Assembly (NCBI GenBank): GCA_023443455.1
Contig: JAEZUE010000105.1
Coordinates: 1 to 64,000 of the forward strand
Length of the DNA: 64,000 nt
Direction: 5' to 3'
DNA from: Verrucomicrobiota bacterium
Lineage (GTDB): Bacteria; Verrucomicrobiota; Verrucomicrobiia; Opitutales; Opitutaceae
In this document: positions 1-7,903 of the stretch, one piece after another
Layout: each line of letters begins with the position of its first letter
How positions within the stretch are numbered: position 1 is the first letter of the stretch
Notes under the pieces: generated by a model
What the model saw: only the letters and a program-made list of their open reading frames with translations
The model's database searches: none
What the model was told of the DNA's origin: nothing
Translations under genes and position numbers: made by a program

Positions 1-477
1 GGCCACGGGCGGCGGCGGCGCGAGCGGAGCCGGACCGGCCGGACGCGGCGGGACCATCGGAGCCGGAGCGGAAACCGGACGCGGCGGCAACGGCGCAGGC
101 GCCGGAGCAGCGACCACCGGCGGCGGCGGAGTCGGTGCCATGCGCGCGGCCTGCTTGGCCTTTTCGACGTCGGCCTTTTCCTGGGCTACCTCGGCGGCGG
201 AGCGCACAAAGGCACCAGCGGGCAGTTTCGTCGTGAATCCTTGCGAGCCAGTCGAATCCTCGGGCGAAGGCACCTCGGTCTCGTCGGGTTGCGCCTCGGG
301 CGCAACGTCGGACACCGGGGTGTCGACCTTCAGCTCGCTCTCGAGCGCCTCGGCGCTGATCGTATCGACAGTGCTGGAAACGGTTTTTACGTCGAAGCCG
401 CGCTCCTTGAGCAGGGCGAGCAGCGACTTATTGTCCATGCCGATGCGTTTGGCGAGTTCGTGAATGCGGACGCTCAT
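1..477 (-). CDS. infB: Translation initiation factor IF-2, N-terminal part
   Basis: IF-2 is the GTPase that brings initiator tRNA to the 30S subunit. Only the first ~159 residues lie in the window; the coding strand runs off the left edge, so the G domain is not seen. The start is the ATG at 475-477 (complement), giving MSVRIHELAKRIGMDNKSLL, the typical IF2 N-terminal helical domain. From about residue 95 the sequence becomes an Ala/Pro-rich linker, as in long bacterial IF-2 proteins. It lies 46 bp downstream of nusA, the conserved nusA-infB order. No clear Shine-Dalgarno sequence is visible. The identification rests on the N-terminal domain and on position. Confidence 0.9.
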   Translation of the reverse strand, partial: MSVRIHELAKRIGMDNKSLLALLKERGFDVKTVSSTVDTISAEALESELKVDTPVSDVAPEAQPDETEVPSPEDSTGSQGFTTKLPAGAFVRSAAEVAQEKADVEKAKQAARMAPTPPPPVVAAPAPAPLPPRPVSAPAPMVPPRPAGPAPLAPPPPVA

Positions 478-523
478 CGATGAGATTCTGGAAACTATGC
501 TGAGGGACGCGCTACTGTGAGGA

Positions 524-1783
524 TCAAGCCTGGGCGGCGTCGCCGTGGCCGGCTTGGTGAAGGCGCTGGAGGATGTCCTGCGCCTCGTCGATCGAGAAGC
601 CCTCGTCGATGAGGGTTTCCTCGTCGACGGTATCGAGCAACTCGAGGCTATTGAGACCCTTTTCGACCAGACGCATGGACAGCTCGTCGGAGATGCCCAG
701 CGTTTGATGGAGCGAGCCGGCGGCCGCCTTGACCTTGTCGTCCATGGTGTTGGCGACGGCGGCGGCACGGATGATGTCGATGCGCCAGCCGATCAGGCGG
801 GAGGTGAGACGGGCGTTCTGGCCCTTGCGGCCGATGGCGACGGCAAGGTCTTCCTCGCCCACCTCGAGCGCGATGCGCTTGTTGCGCTCGTCGAGCTGGA
901 TGCTGCGCGGCACGGCGGGCTTGAGGGCCTCGAGGACCATCTCGCGCGGGTCGGCCTTGTAGGGAATGATGTCGATCTTCTCGCCGTTGAGCTCGCGGAC
1001 GATGCTCTTCACGCGGGCGCCCCGGGCACCGACGCACGCGCCCACCGGATCGACCTTCGGATCGGCCGATGTCACTGCGATCTTGGTACGATAACCGGGC
1101 TCGCGGGCGAAGGCCTCGATCTTGACGGTGCCGTCGGCGATTTCGGCCACCTCGAGTTCGAAGAGGCGGCGGACAAATTTGGGGCTCGAACGGGTGAGGA
1201 TAAGCTCGGGCCCGCGCGGCGTGGTGTCGATGGCGAGCAGCAGGCAGCGGATGCGCTCGCCCGGGGAGTATTCCTCGCCCATGACCTGCTCCTTGGAGGG
1301 CATCATGGCCTCGGCCTTGCCCAGATCGATGAACAGGTCGCCGCGTTCGCGGCGGCGCACGATGCCGCTGACGACATCGCCGACCATGTCCTTGTAGTCA
1401 TCCATGATCCGGTCCTTCTCGAACTGCCGGATGCGCTGCATGATGGCCTGGCGGGCGGTCTGGGCCGCGATGCGCCCGAGGTACGCGGGATCGATCGGCT
1501 TCTCGACGATCTCCCCCACTCCCGCACCGAAGCGGACGGATTGGGCCTTCTCGACATGGATCTCCGTCAACGGATCGGAAACCGAGTCGACAACCTTCAT
1601 CACCGCCCACGCGTGCAGCTGTCCATTCTTGGGGTTGATCTCGATCTTGAGGTCCTGCCCCGCGTTCACTCCCTTGAGGGCCGCGTTCTTGATTGCCGTC
1701 ACGATCGCCTGGATCATGTCGGCACGCGGAATCCCCTTCTCCTTCTCCATGTATTCGAGGACGGAAAGAATCTCGCTGCTCAT
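524..1783 (-). CDS. nusA: Transcription termination/antitermination factor NusA
   Basis: NusA binds RNA polymerase and modulates pausing, termination and antitermination. The start MSSEILSVLEYMEKEKGIPR (ATG 1781-1783) fits the family; an upstream in-frame extension does not look like NusA. Visible in order are the N-terminal polymerase-binding domain (about 1-130), an S1 domain (GDVVSGIVRRRERGDLFIDL, about 133-200), two KH domains with GACVGARGARV and IGRKGQNARL, and a helical C-terminal tail. At 419 residues it is shorter than E. coli NusA (495) and lacks the duplicated acidic repeats. Upstream, in place of the usual rimP, are DUF2851 and a YacP-like gene, 169 bp away. infB follows after 46 bp. 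Confidence 0.95.
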   Translation of the reverse strand: MSSEILSVLEYMEKEKGIPRADMIQAIVTAIKNAALKGVNAGQDLKIEINPKNGQLHAWAVMKVVDSVSDPLTEIHVEKAQSVRFGAGVGEIVEKPIDPAYLGRIAAQTARQAIMQRIRQFEKDRIMDDYKDMVGDVVSGIVRRRERGDLFIDLGKAEAMMPSKEQVMGEEYSPGERIRCLLLAIDTTPRGPELILTRSSPKFVRRLFELEVAEIADGTVKIEAFAREPGYRTKIAVTSADPKVDPVGACVGARGARVKSIVRELNGEKIDIIPYKADPREMVLEALKPAVPRSIQLDERNKRIALEVGEEDLAVAIGRKGQNARLTSRLIGWRIDIIRAAAVANTMDDKVKAAAGSLHQTLGISDELSMRLVEKGLNSLELLDTVDEETLIDEGFSIDEAQDILQRLHQAGHGDAAQA

Positions 1784-1952
1784 TGGTCGGGTCTTGTTAT
1801 GAAAGGAAAAAAAAGGCGGGCTGGTGGGCCCACCTGATGAAAGTGAGGACTGTAGGAGCGGTGACCGTAGCCCACCACGAAAATCCATGTCAAGCCCCAC
1901 GCCCCCGGGCCAAGGAAAAGAAGCCCGCCCTTTTCAGTCGTAGGAACAAGCC

Positions 1953-3179
1953 TCAGGCAAACCCCACCGGGCGCTCCAACGCCATCTGCATCAGCCCCTG
2001 GACTGCGCCCTCATGGGTCGGCAACGCACCGCGCCCACAGATCCCGGCCAAGCGCACCGCCCGTTGCACCTCCACCGACGCCTCCCCCGCCGGCGCGATG
2101 AACCACCAGGGGAAACAGCCGATCCCGGCCCGCGCGGCCAACAACGGCAACAAGCCGTTATTGACCATCGTGTTGAGGCGTCCGCCCCCGAGCGAGCCAC
2201 CCACAATCCCTTCGGCCACCGTCTTCAGCCATTTTCCCAAGCCCGCCACCCGGCGTCGCCGCAGCACGTCCTCGGGCGCGCCGTCCGCCGCGGCCCAATC
2301 GGCCCCCTCTGCGAATTCTTCCCAGCGAGCGGGCCATTCCGGCACAGCCCGCACCCACGTGGCGTACTGCGCCAAGCGTTTGCCCGGAGCGTTCGCGGGC
2401 CGAACCCCTTGCCGACACCAGAACCCCTCCGCCAAGGCGAGCGCGTCCGGTATCTCGACGCCCGATCTCCACGCCGCCAACGGCAACCGCTCGGCCACCG
2501 TCAGCATCGCCGCCCGGTTGAAACGATAACCCAGGATCTCCAAGGCCGTGTGGTGACACGCCCCTTCCCACCCGAGGCGTTCGATCCGCAGCCGGGCGAA
2601 ACGCACTTTCTGCTCCCAACGTTTGGAGGCCGCCTCGCACAGCTGCGCCAACCGCTCCGGCAGCGGCACCTCCAGGAGCTGCTCGGCCAGCCGCACCGAG
2701 TCGCGCCCGGTCAACGCCTCCACCGCCGCATCCGCCGCGAACTCCTCCAAGTGGCAGTGCAACCACGGCATCAACACCAGCTCCGGAATCGGCCGACCGG
2801 CCGAGGTCAGCGGCCGGCAGGGTGCCTTCGGCTCGTACAACACGACATGCAGCACGACGCCGTCGTAGGCCGGATCGCCCCCGTGGCCGTGGCGCTGCCA
2901 ATCCGCCGAATGGAAATGCACCTCGACGTCGCCCACGACCTCCCGACCGTCGAGCCGCAGCCGCGCGCCCCGGAAATCCGGTCCGCCCAACAGGTTCCAA
3001 CGCCCCGGCGCCAGCACCTCCAGGCGCCGGCCGTCGACGAGCAGCGCCCCCTTCGTATCGAACAATCCGAGCAGCCAGATGCGCTGCAACAGTTTCTCCG
3101 AGAACGCATACGGGCCGTACAGACCCTGCATCTCCTCGACCAGCCCCGACCGCTCCGCCGCCCCGGCCTGCCTCGTCAT
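1953..3179 (-). CDS. DUF2851 family protein
   Basis: A 408-residue protein of the DUF2851 family, found mainly in Bacteroidetes, Verrucomicrobia and relatives; the function is not known. Supporting sequence is the N-terminal block LYGPYAFSEKLLQRIWLLGL, the Asp/Gly/His segment GGPDFRGARLRLDG...GDVEVHFHSADW near residues 60-95, and the C-terminal NNGLLPLLA / PTHEGAVQGL region. No signal peptide or membrane segment is evident. The ATG (3177-3179) overlaps the TGA of the upstream YacP-like gene as ATGA, which suggests translational coupling. The conserved HFHSADW and DPAYDGVVLHVV motifs might form an active site, but this is inference. Confidence 0.85.
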   Translation of the reverse strand: MTRQAGAAERSGLVEEMQGLYGPYAFSEKLLQRIWLLGLFDTKGALLVDGRRLEVLAPGRWNLLGGPDFRGARLRLDGREVVGDVEVHFHSADWQRHGHGGDPAYDGVVLHVVLYEPKAPCRPLTSAGRPIPELVLMPWLHCHLEEFAADAAVEALTGRDSVRLAEQLLEVPLPERLAQLCEAASKRWEQKVRFARLRIERLGWEGACHHTALEILGYRFNRAAMLTVAERLPLAAWRSGVEIPDALALAEGFWCRQGVRPANAPGKRLAQYATWVRAVPEWPARWEEFAEGADWAAADGAPEDVLRRRRVAGLGKWLKTVAEGIVGGSLGGGRLNTMVNNGLLPLLAARAGIGCFPWWFIAPAGEASVEVQRAVRLAGICGRGALPTHEGAVQGLMQMALERPVGFA

Positions 3180-3661
3180 TGTTGGCGCCTCCCCCGCTTC
3201 CACTGTTTCTCCGTCGCCTTCCGGTGTTCGCTCACCGCGACCGCCTGCGCCCCCGCGACCCGCTCCACCAGGGCGAGCAACTGGTCGGGCGAGAGCAGCT
3301 GTGCTCCCGCCGCGGACACGGTGTCGCCCTCGGCCCGGTCGGCCGTGGCCACGAGCACCAGCTCCGGTCGCGCCGCCTGCGTCGCCAACTGTTCGATCAG
3401 GTCGTCGGCCGTCATGCCCGCCGGGGTGTAGAGCACCGAAAACGTCGTGTGCCGGGTCGGCCGCTCGATCGCGATGTCGCGGCCCCGCCCGTCGAAGACC
3501 ACGCTGACCCGCATCCGCTCGAAATCGTGCAACACCCGCACCCGCTCCACCAGCCGCTCGCGCGCGAGGTCGCGTCCCTCTTTCGCCATGACGCGCCGCA
3601 GCTCGGGCCACGCGTGCACGATGTTGTAGCCGTCGACCAGCAGGTGTTTGGTGAAGTCCAA
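3176..3661 (-). CDS. YacP-like NYN domain RNA-processing protein
   Basis: Small NYN (PIN-like) domain protein of the YacP/Rae1 type; characterised members are ribosome-associated or mRNA-cleaving endonucleases. Diagnostic sequence is HLLVDGYNIVHAWPEL, then VSVVFDGRGRD, the acidic segment AGMTADDLIEQLA and VLVATADRAEGDTV, which carry the Asp residues expected to bind Mg2+. No ATG lies in frame near the domain. The TTG at 3659-3661 gives a 161-residue protein of the usual YacP size and is the best start, without a clear ribosome-binding site. The C-terminus is basic (KQWKRGRRQQ). The stop codon overlaps the DUF2851 start, so the two are probably co-translated. Confidence 0.75.
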   Translation of the reverse strand: MDFTKHLLVDGYNIVHAWPELRRVMAKEGRDLARERLVERVRVLHDFERMRVSVVFDGRGRDIAIERPTRHTTFSVLYTPAGMTADDLIEQLATQAARPELVLVATADRAEGDTVSAAGAQLLSPDQLLALVERVAGAQAVAVSEHRKATEKQWKRGRRQQ

Positions 3662-3793
3662 GACGGCGGCACCATTGGCGCACGACGGCCGCTTGGCAAC
3701 TCGGACCTCGCCCTGCGTCGCCGATTGTCCAACACGGGGCGAAGGCGAAATTTCGCTGGCGCGCCCGCCCCGGTCCCGGTTCGATCCGCGACG

Positions 3794-3985
3794 ATGAACC
3801 GCCAGACCCGACTCGCCGCGCGCCTGCTCGCCCTCGCCGTGATCGTGGTGGGCGCCGTGATCCTGCTGCCCCGCCTGCTCGGCGGCCTCGAGCACCTCGT
3901 GCGCGAACTGCGGATCAACTGGTGGCTCTACGCTCTGGTCGCCCTCGCCATCTGGATCCTGCTCGCGCTCAAGAAGCGCCGCTGA
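3794..3985 (+). CDS. Small two-helix membrane protein
   Basis: A 63-residue ORF on the strand opposite the YacP-like gene. It encodes two hydrophobic segments, ALAVIVVGAVILLPRLLG (about 14-31) and WWLYALVALAIWILLALK (about 43-60), separated by a short charged loop and ending in KKRR. That layout and its codon use (mostly C or G in third position) suggest a real small inner-membrane protein. I do not recognise the family. It ends 130 bp before tRNA-Ser. The start ATG has no obvious Shine-Dalgarno sequence, in common with most genes here. The function is unknown. Confidence 0.55.
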   Translation: MNRQTRLAARLLALAVIVVGAVILLPRLLGGLEHLVRELRINWWLYALVALAIWILLALKKRR

Positions 3986-4115
3986 AGCAACTGTGGGCCG
4001 CCGCGCCGAGGTGGGCCGCCGGCGGCCCGAGGTCCGGCGAACCTGCTCGCGTCCTCCGCCGACAACGAACTGGACAAGCGCCCGCGTCGCGCGAAGCTCC
4101 CCGGATCGCCGATCC

Positions 4116-4205
4116 GGAGGGATGGCCGAGTGGTTTAAGGCACCTGACTTGAAATCAGACGAGCGGGCAACCGTTCCGAGGGTTCGAATCCCTCTCCCTC
4201 CGCCA
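4116..4205 (+). tRNA. tRNA-Ser(UGA)
   Basis: Class II tRNA read directly from the sequence. The acceptor stem GGAGGGA (4116-4122) pairs with TCCCTCC (4195-4201), with discriminator G and an encoded CCA at 4203-4205. The anticodon loop CTTGAAA (4148-4154) contains TGA at 4150-4152, and the anticodon stem closes with one C-A mismatch at its base. A long variable arm and the T-loop GGTTCGAATCC are present. It reads UCA codons. A copy of its 3' end lies 199 bp downstream. Confidence 0.97.
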
Positions 4206-4507
4206 TTTTGCGCAGGATCGACTGTATCCCTGTTTGGGCTGAATAGACCAATCCGGCTTGGCCAGAGGGATGAGAACCGCCGCAGCGCAGCGGAGGCGGC
4301 GCGGCACGCGCCCTTGGGTTCGACGGAGCGCAGCGGAGAAGGGCCGCGCGCAGCGCGCTGCGCCAGCAGTGGCCGCAGGCCAGCCAATCCCTCTCCCTCC
4401 GCCAATTTGCGCTTCGCGCAAATTGCACCGTCGCCGCAGAACGGCGACAAAGCACACGGCGCAGACACGGCGATTCTTTTGCCGGTGCCCGCGGCTGCGA
4501 CGCCCAC
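4206..4507. other. Gene-free stretch after tRNA-Ser with tRNA-end copy and hairpin
   Basis: No convincing gene lies here. The stretch holds a partial duplicate of the tRNA-Ser 3' end (4386-4412). Fused to it is a near-perfect hairpin with arms CAATTTGCGC (4403-4412) and GCGCAAATTG (4416-4425) around a TTC loop. The middle (about 4270-4375) is rich in GCGCAGCG-like words. The hairpin is not followed by a T-run, so it is not a typical terminator. The layout resembles a scar of site-specific integration at the tRNA gene, but no integrase is present. Confidence 0.6.
4386..4412 (+). repeat. Direct repeat of the tRNA-Ser 3' end (att-like)
   Basis: Positions 4386-4404 are identical to 4187-4205, the last 19 bases of the tRNA including CCA. 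The match continues after one mismatch through TTTGCGC (4207-4213 against 4406-4412). This gives 27 bases with one difference at a 199-bp offset. tRNA 3' ends are classic attachment sites for tyrosine integrases. Confidence 0.8.
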
Positions 4508-4537
4508 AAAAAACCCGGCGGCCGAAGCCGCCGGGTT
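4508..4537 (-). terminator. Rho-independent terminator of the SSS symporter gene
   Basis: On the minus strand AACCCGGCGGC, a TTCG tetraloop and GCCGCCGGGTT form an 11-bp stem (4512-4522 with 4527-4537), followed by a run of T (A at 4508-4513 on the plus strand). It lies about 30 bp beyond the stop codon of the symporter gene. Confidence 0.9.
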
Positions 4538-4566
4538 GGAAGAAGCCGAATCGTATGCGACCGCCC

Positions 4567-6492
4567 TCAGCGGGCGAGGCCGAACGGGCTGAAGATCACG
4601 TAGAGCACCAGCGTGAGCACGATCACGGCGATGCCGCCGACCTTCGCGGAGCGCGAGGTGGTGAGCGCCATCGTGGTGTTGAGCTTGAACTCCACCGGCT
4701 CGGCCAACGGCTTGGCCAGGCCGATCACCCACATCACCGCGAGCACCGTGAAGAAACAGATACCCATGGAGTCGAGGAACGCGATGTCGGTGTATTGATC
4801 GAGCAGGAAGTAGAGCACCGGGTTGAGCAACAGACCGACCACGCCGGTGATGCCAGGCGCGCGACGATTGAGGATGCCGAAGACGAACACCGCGAGGATG
4901 CCGGGCGAGGCATAGCCTTGGAACTGCTGGATGTATTTGAAGATGCTCCCGAACTTGTCGAGGTTCGGCGCCAGCAGGCAGCCCATCAGCGCGAACACGC
5001 CCACCGCGACACGGCCGGCGGCCACGAGGCCCTTCTGGCTGGCCTGCGGCGCCATGTACTTCTGGTAGATGTCCATCGTGAAGATGGTCGAGGCGGCGTT
5101 GAGCACCGCGGCGAGCGAGGAGACGATCGCGCCGAACAGCGCCGCGATCACGAAGCCGCGCAGACCGCTGCCCTCGGGGAGCAGCTTCTTGATGAGCAGG
5201 TTCAGAGCGGCGTCGTACTTGTAGCCCATCAGGCTGTGGCTGCTCAGGCCCTTCACCTTTTCGAGGCGGGAGATCAGCTCCGAGTTCTGCGCGTGGGAAA
5301 GCGGGGCGCCCTGCAGGTCGTCAACCTTGCCACCGTTGGCGGCGAGCACGGCGACGTTGTGCGCCTGGATGGCCTGGGCCTTCTCGGCGTTGAGCCGGCT
5401 CCATTGCTCGCCGGCGACGAAGAAGTGGCCGGAGGCGGGGTTGCCGAGGTGCTCGGCGTAGGCGGTCCACTCGGCGGCATTCTTGCGCTGGTCGATCTCG
5501 CCCAGGTCCTTGCTGAACAAGTTGAAGGCGATGATGCCGGGAATCACGATGACGAAGGGCACGATCAGCTTCATGCCGGCGGCGAACACGATGCCCTTCT
5601 GGCCCTGATTGAGGGAGCTCGAACCGAGCACGCGCTGGGTGATGTATTGGTTGAGGCCCCAGTAGTAGAAATTCGGGATCCACAAACCGAGCAACAGCGC
5701 CGACCACGGGATGTTCTTGTCCTCGCGCGGCAACACCATCGTCAGCTTGTCCGTATTCAGGGCCAGGAACTTCTCCATGCCGCCGGCCGAGTCGGCCACA
5801 TCCTTCACCGTCGCACTGCCGGCGGTGAGGTCCGCGATCGGCGTGGCGCCGAGTTTGTCGAAGGCGAACCAGGCGATCACCGCACCACCGAGGATGAGCG
5901 CGATGCCTTGGATCAGGTCAGCCCAGGCCGAGGCATTGAGACCGCCCGCCGCGATATACACGGCAGCGAGGACACCCAACACCCAGCACCAACCGGCGAG
6001 GCTGAAGCCGAAGGTCGGGTGGCCCGCGAAGAGCTCACTCATCGTCAGACCGCCCGCGTAGATCACGCCCGTCAGTGACACGAAGACGAGCAGCACCATC
6101 GTCATGAACGCCATGATCGCGCGGGTGCCGCTGCCGTAGCGGTGTTCGAGGAACTGCGGCATCGTGAAAATGCCGGTCTTGAGGAAGTACGGCAGAAACG
6201 CGAAGGCCACGACCACCAGCGTGATCGCCGCCATCCATTCGTAGCTGGCGATCGCCATGCCGAGGTAGTCGGCCGCCGAGCCCGACATGCCGACAAACTG
6301 CTCCGAGGAGATGTTGGCCGCGATCAGCGAGACGCCGATCAGCCACCATTTCAGTCCACGGCCGGCCAGGAAGTAGGACTCGCTGTCCTTGCCTTCGCCT
6401 TTCGACTTGTAGAGGCCGAGTCCGATGACGGACGCGACGAAGGTCAGGAAGACGACAATGTCGATTGTCGCGATGTTGAACGTGTCGGGCAT
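4567..6492 (-). CDS. Sodium/solute (glucose/galactose-type) symporter, SSS family
   Basis: Inner-membrane Na+-coupled symporter of the SSS/SGLT family, 641 residues. The N-terminus (MPDTFNIATIDIVVFLTFVA) is the first transmembrane segment, followed by the conserved SYFLAGRGLKWWLIGVSLIA block and SEQFVGMSGSA, then about 13 further hydrophobic helices. The FYYWGLNQYITQRVLG segment is typical of SGLT proteins. A hydrophilic insert of ~100 residues (about 345-440, DLGEIDQRKNAAEW...LIKKLLPEG) is expected between helices in longer family members. The divergent neighbour is aldose 1-epimerase, so galactose or glucose is the likely substrate (inference). A GGAG sequence precedes the ATG by about 9 nt. 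It ends in a strong terminator at 4508-4537. Confidence 0.88.
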   Translation of the reverse strand: MPDTFNIATIDIVVFLTFVASVIGLGLYKSKGEGKDSESYFLAGRGLKWWLIGVSLIAANISSEQFVGMSGSAADYLGMAIASYEWMAAITLVVVAFAFLPYFLKTGIFTMPQFLEHRYGSGTRAIMAFMTMVLLVFVSLTGVIYAGGLTMSELFAGHPTFGFSLAGWCWVLGVLAAVYIAAGGLNASAWADLIQGIALILGGAVIAWFAFDKLGATPIADLTAGSATVKDVADSAGGMEKFLALNTDKLTMVLPREDKNIPWSALLLGLWIPNFYYWGLNQYITQRVLGSSSLNQGQKGIVFAAGMKLIVPFVIVIPGIIAFNLFSKDLGEIDQRKNAAEWTAYAEHLGNPASGHFFVAGEQWSRLNAEKAQAIQAHNVAVLAANGGKVDDLQGAPLSHAQNSELISRLEKVKGLSSHSLMGYKYDAALNLLIKKLLPEGSGLRGFVIAALFGAIVSSLAAVLNAASTIFTMDIYQKYMAPQASQKGLVAAGRVAVGVFALMGCLLAPNLDKFGSIFKYIQQFQGYASPGILAVFVFGILNRRAPGITGVVGLLLNPVLYFLLDQYTDIAFLDSMGICFFTVLAVMWVIGLAKPLAEPVEFKLNTTMALTTSRSAKVGGIAVIVLTLVLYVIFSPFGLAR

Positions 6493-6801
6493 ACGTTATG
6501 TCTCCGTCGCTCGAACGGAGCGGTTGCAGGTTGGGGGGATGATTGCGGGGGGTGTCTAGGGCTTGCGCAGATCGCCTGCGCAAAAAGAAGGCCCTGTTAA
6601 GTCGCCACCACCGGCACCGCGCAAACGAAAAGTCGGTCCGAAACCGCTCCGAATGGGCCGAGGCAAGCACCCGCAGATTCAAACGTTAGAAGCATAATGC
6701 ATGGGCGGGGCGGGGTTTGGTGCTCGACCGCTACGCCCGGCTGTTGCGTAACGACTCCCGCCCGTTCGCTCCGGTATCCGCTCCAACGTTTTCCCGCCAC
6801 C
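6493..6801. promoter_or_regulatory. Divergent control region between symporter and galM
   Basis: This 309-bp intergenic region must hold the promoters of both divergent sugar genes. It contains an inverted repeat, TTGCGCAG (6563-6570) and CTGCGCAA (6576-6583), separated by ATCGC, which could be an operator or a small hairpin. An AT-richer patch with CATAAT lies near 6690. I cannot define promoter elements with confidence. Confidence 0.35.
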
Positions 6802-7869
6802 ATGCCCTCTCCCCTCTCCTTCGGCCTCCTGCCCGACGGCCGTGAAGCCCAGTTCCACGTTCTCGAAAACAAGCACGGCCTGCGCGCCGAGATCGCCGAC
6901 TTCGGCGCCACCCTCGTGCGCCTGTTCGTGCCCGACCGCTCCGGCGCGCTGGCCGACATCGTGCTCGGCTACGACGACGTCGCCCCCTACGCCGCCGGCT
7001 GCCCCTTCTTCGGCGCGACCATCGGCCGCTTCGGCAACCGCATCGCCGCCGGCCGTTTCACCCTCGACGGGCACACCTACCGGCTCGCGACCAACAACAC
7101 CCCGGCCGGCCAGCCCTGCCACCTCCACGGCGGACACCTCGGCTTCGACAAGGTCCTCTGGCACGCCACGCCCTTCACCGAGCCCGGCGTCGCCGGCCTG
7201 CGCCTCACCTACCGCAGCCCCGACGGCGAGGAAGGCTACCCCGGCAACCTCGACGTCACCGTCGAATACCGCCTCACCGACGCCGACGAACTCCGTATCA
7301 GCTACTCGGCCACGACCGACCGGCCCACGCCGGTCAACCTCACCAACCACTCCTACTTCAACCTCCGCGGCGCCGGCTGCGGCGACGTGCTCGGCCACGA
7401 GATCAAGTTCCGCGCCGGCCGCTACACGCCGGTGACCCCCGGCCTCATCCCGACCGGCGAGATCGCCGCCACCGCCGGCACGCCGCTCGATTTCGCGGAC
7501 GCCCACACCATCGGCGAGCGCATCGGGGCCGCGCACCAACAGCTCGAATACGCCAACGGCTACGACCACAACTTCGTCGTCGACGCCCCCACGCTCACCG
7601 CCGCGCCCGCCGCCGAAGTGTACGAGCCGACGACCGGCCGCGTGCTCGAGCTGTTCACCGAGGAGCCCGGCTTCCAGTTCTACAGCGGCAACTTCCTCGA
7701 CGGCGCCACGCCCGGGAAGCTCGGCCACGCCTACCCGTTGCGCAGCGGCTTCTGCCTCGAGTCGCAGCACTACCCGGATTCGCCGAACCAGCCGGCTTTT
7801 CCGAGCACGATCCTGCGCCCCGGCGAACGCTACGCGACGACCACGGTCTACCGCTTCAGCACCCGCTGA
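6802..7869 (+). CDS. galM: Aldose 1-epimerase (galactose mutarotase)
   Basis: Interconverts alpha and beta anomers of galactose and glucose, feeding galactose into the Leloir pathway. 355 residues, the usual length. Family signatures are GRFGNRIAAGRF (75-86), CHLHGGHLGFDKVLW (106-120), the NLTNHSYFNLRG block with the catalytic-acid His at about 183, GYDHNF near 253-258, and SGFCLESQHYPDSPNQPAFP with the catalytic-base Glu at about 320. All expected active-site residues are present. The ATG at 6802 is chosen because the galM-type N-terminus starts there. It is divergently paired with a sodium/sugar symporter, which supports a hexose-uptake role. There is no signal peptide, so it is cytoplasmic. 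Confidence 0.95.
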   Translation: MPSPLSFGLLPDGREAQFHVLENKHGLRAEIADFGATLVRLFVPDRSGALADIVLGYDDVAPYAAGCPFFGATIGRFGNRIAAGRFTLDGHTYRLATNNTPAGQPCHLHGGHLGFDKVLWHATPFTEPGVAGLRLTYRSPDGEEGYPGNLDVTVEYRLTDADELRISYSATTDRPTPVNLTNHSYFNLRGAGCGDVLGHEIKFRAGRYTPVTPGLIPTGEIAATAGTPLDFADAHTIGERIGAAHQQLEYANGYDHNFVVDAPTLTAAPAAEVYEPTTGRVLELFTEEPGFQFYSGNFLDGATPGKLGHAYPLRSGFCLESQHYPDSPNQPAFPSTILRPGERYATTTVYRFSTR

Positions 7870-7903
7870 GCCTTAAAAATTCCGGCGCCAGCCGAAATCC
7901 TCC

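Noticed and set aside
4135..4509. Minus-strand ORF with GEGFEPSERLPARLISSQVP
   Set aside because: It is the antisense reading of tRNA-Ser, a well-known false protein annotation.
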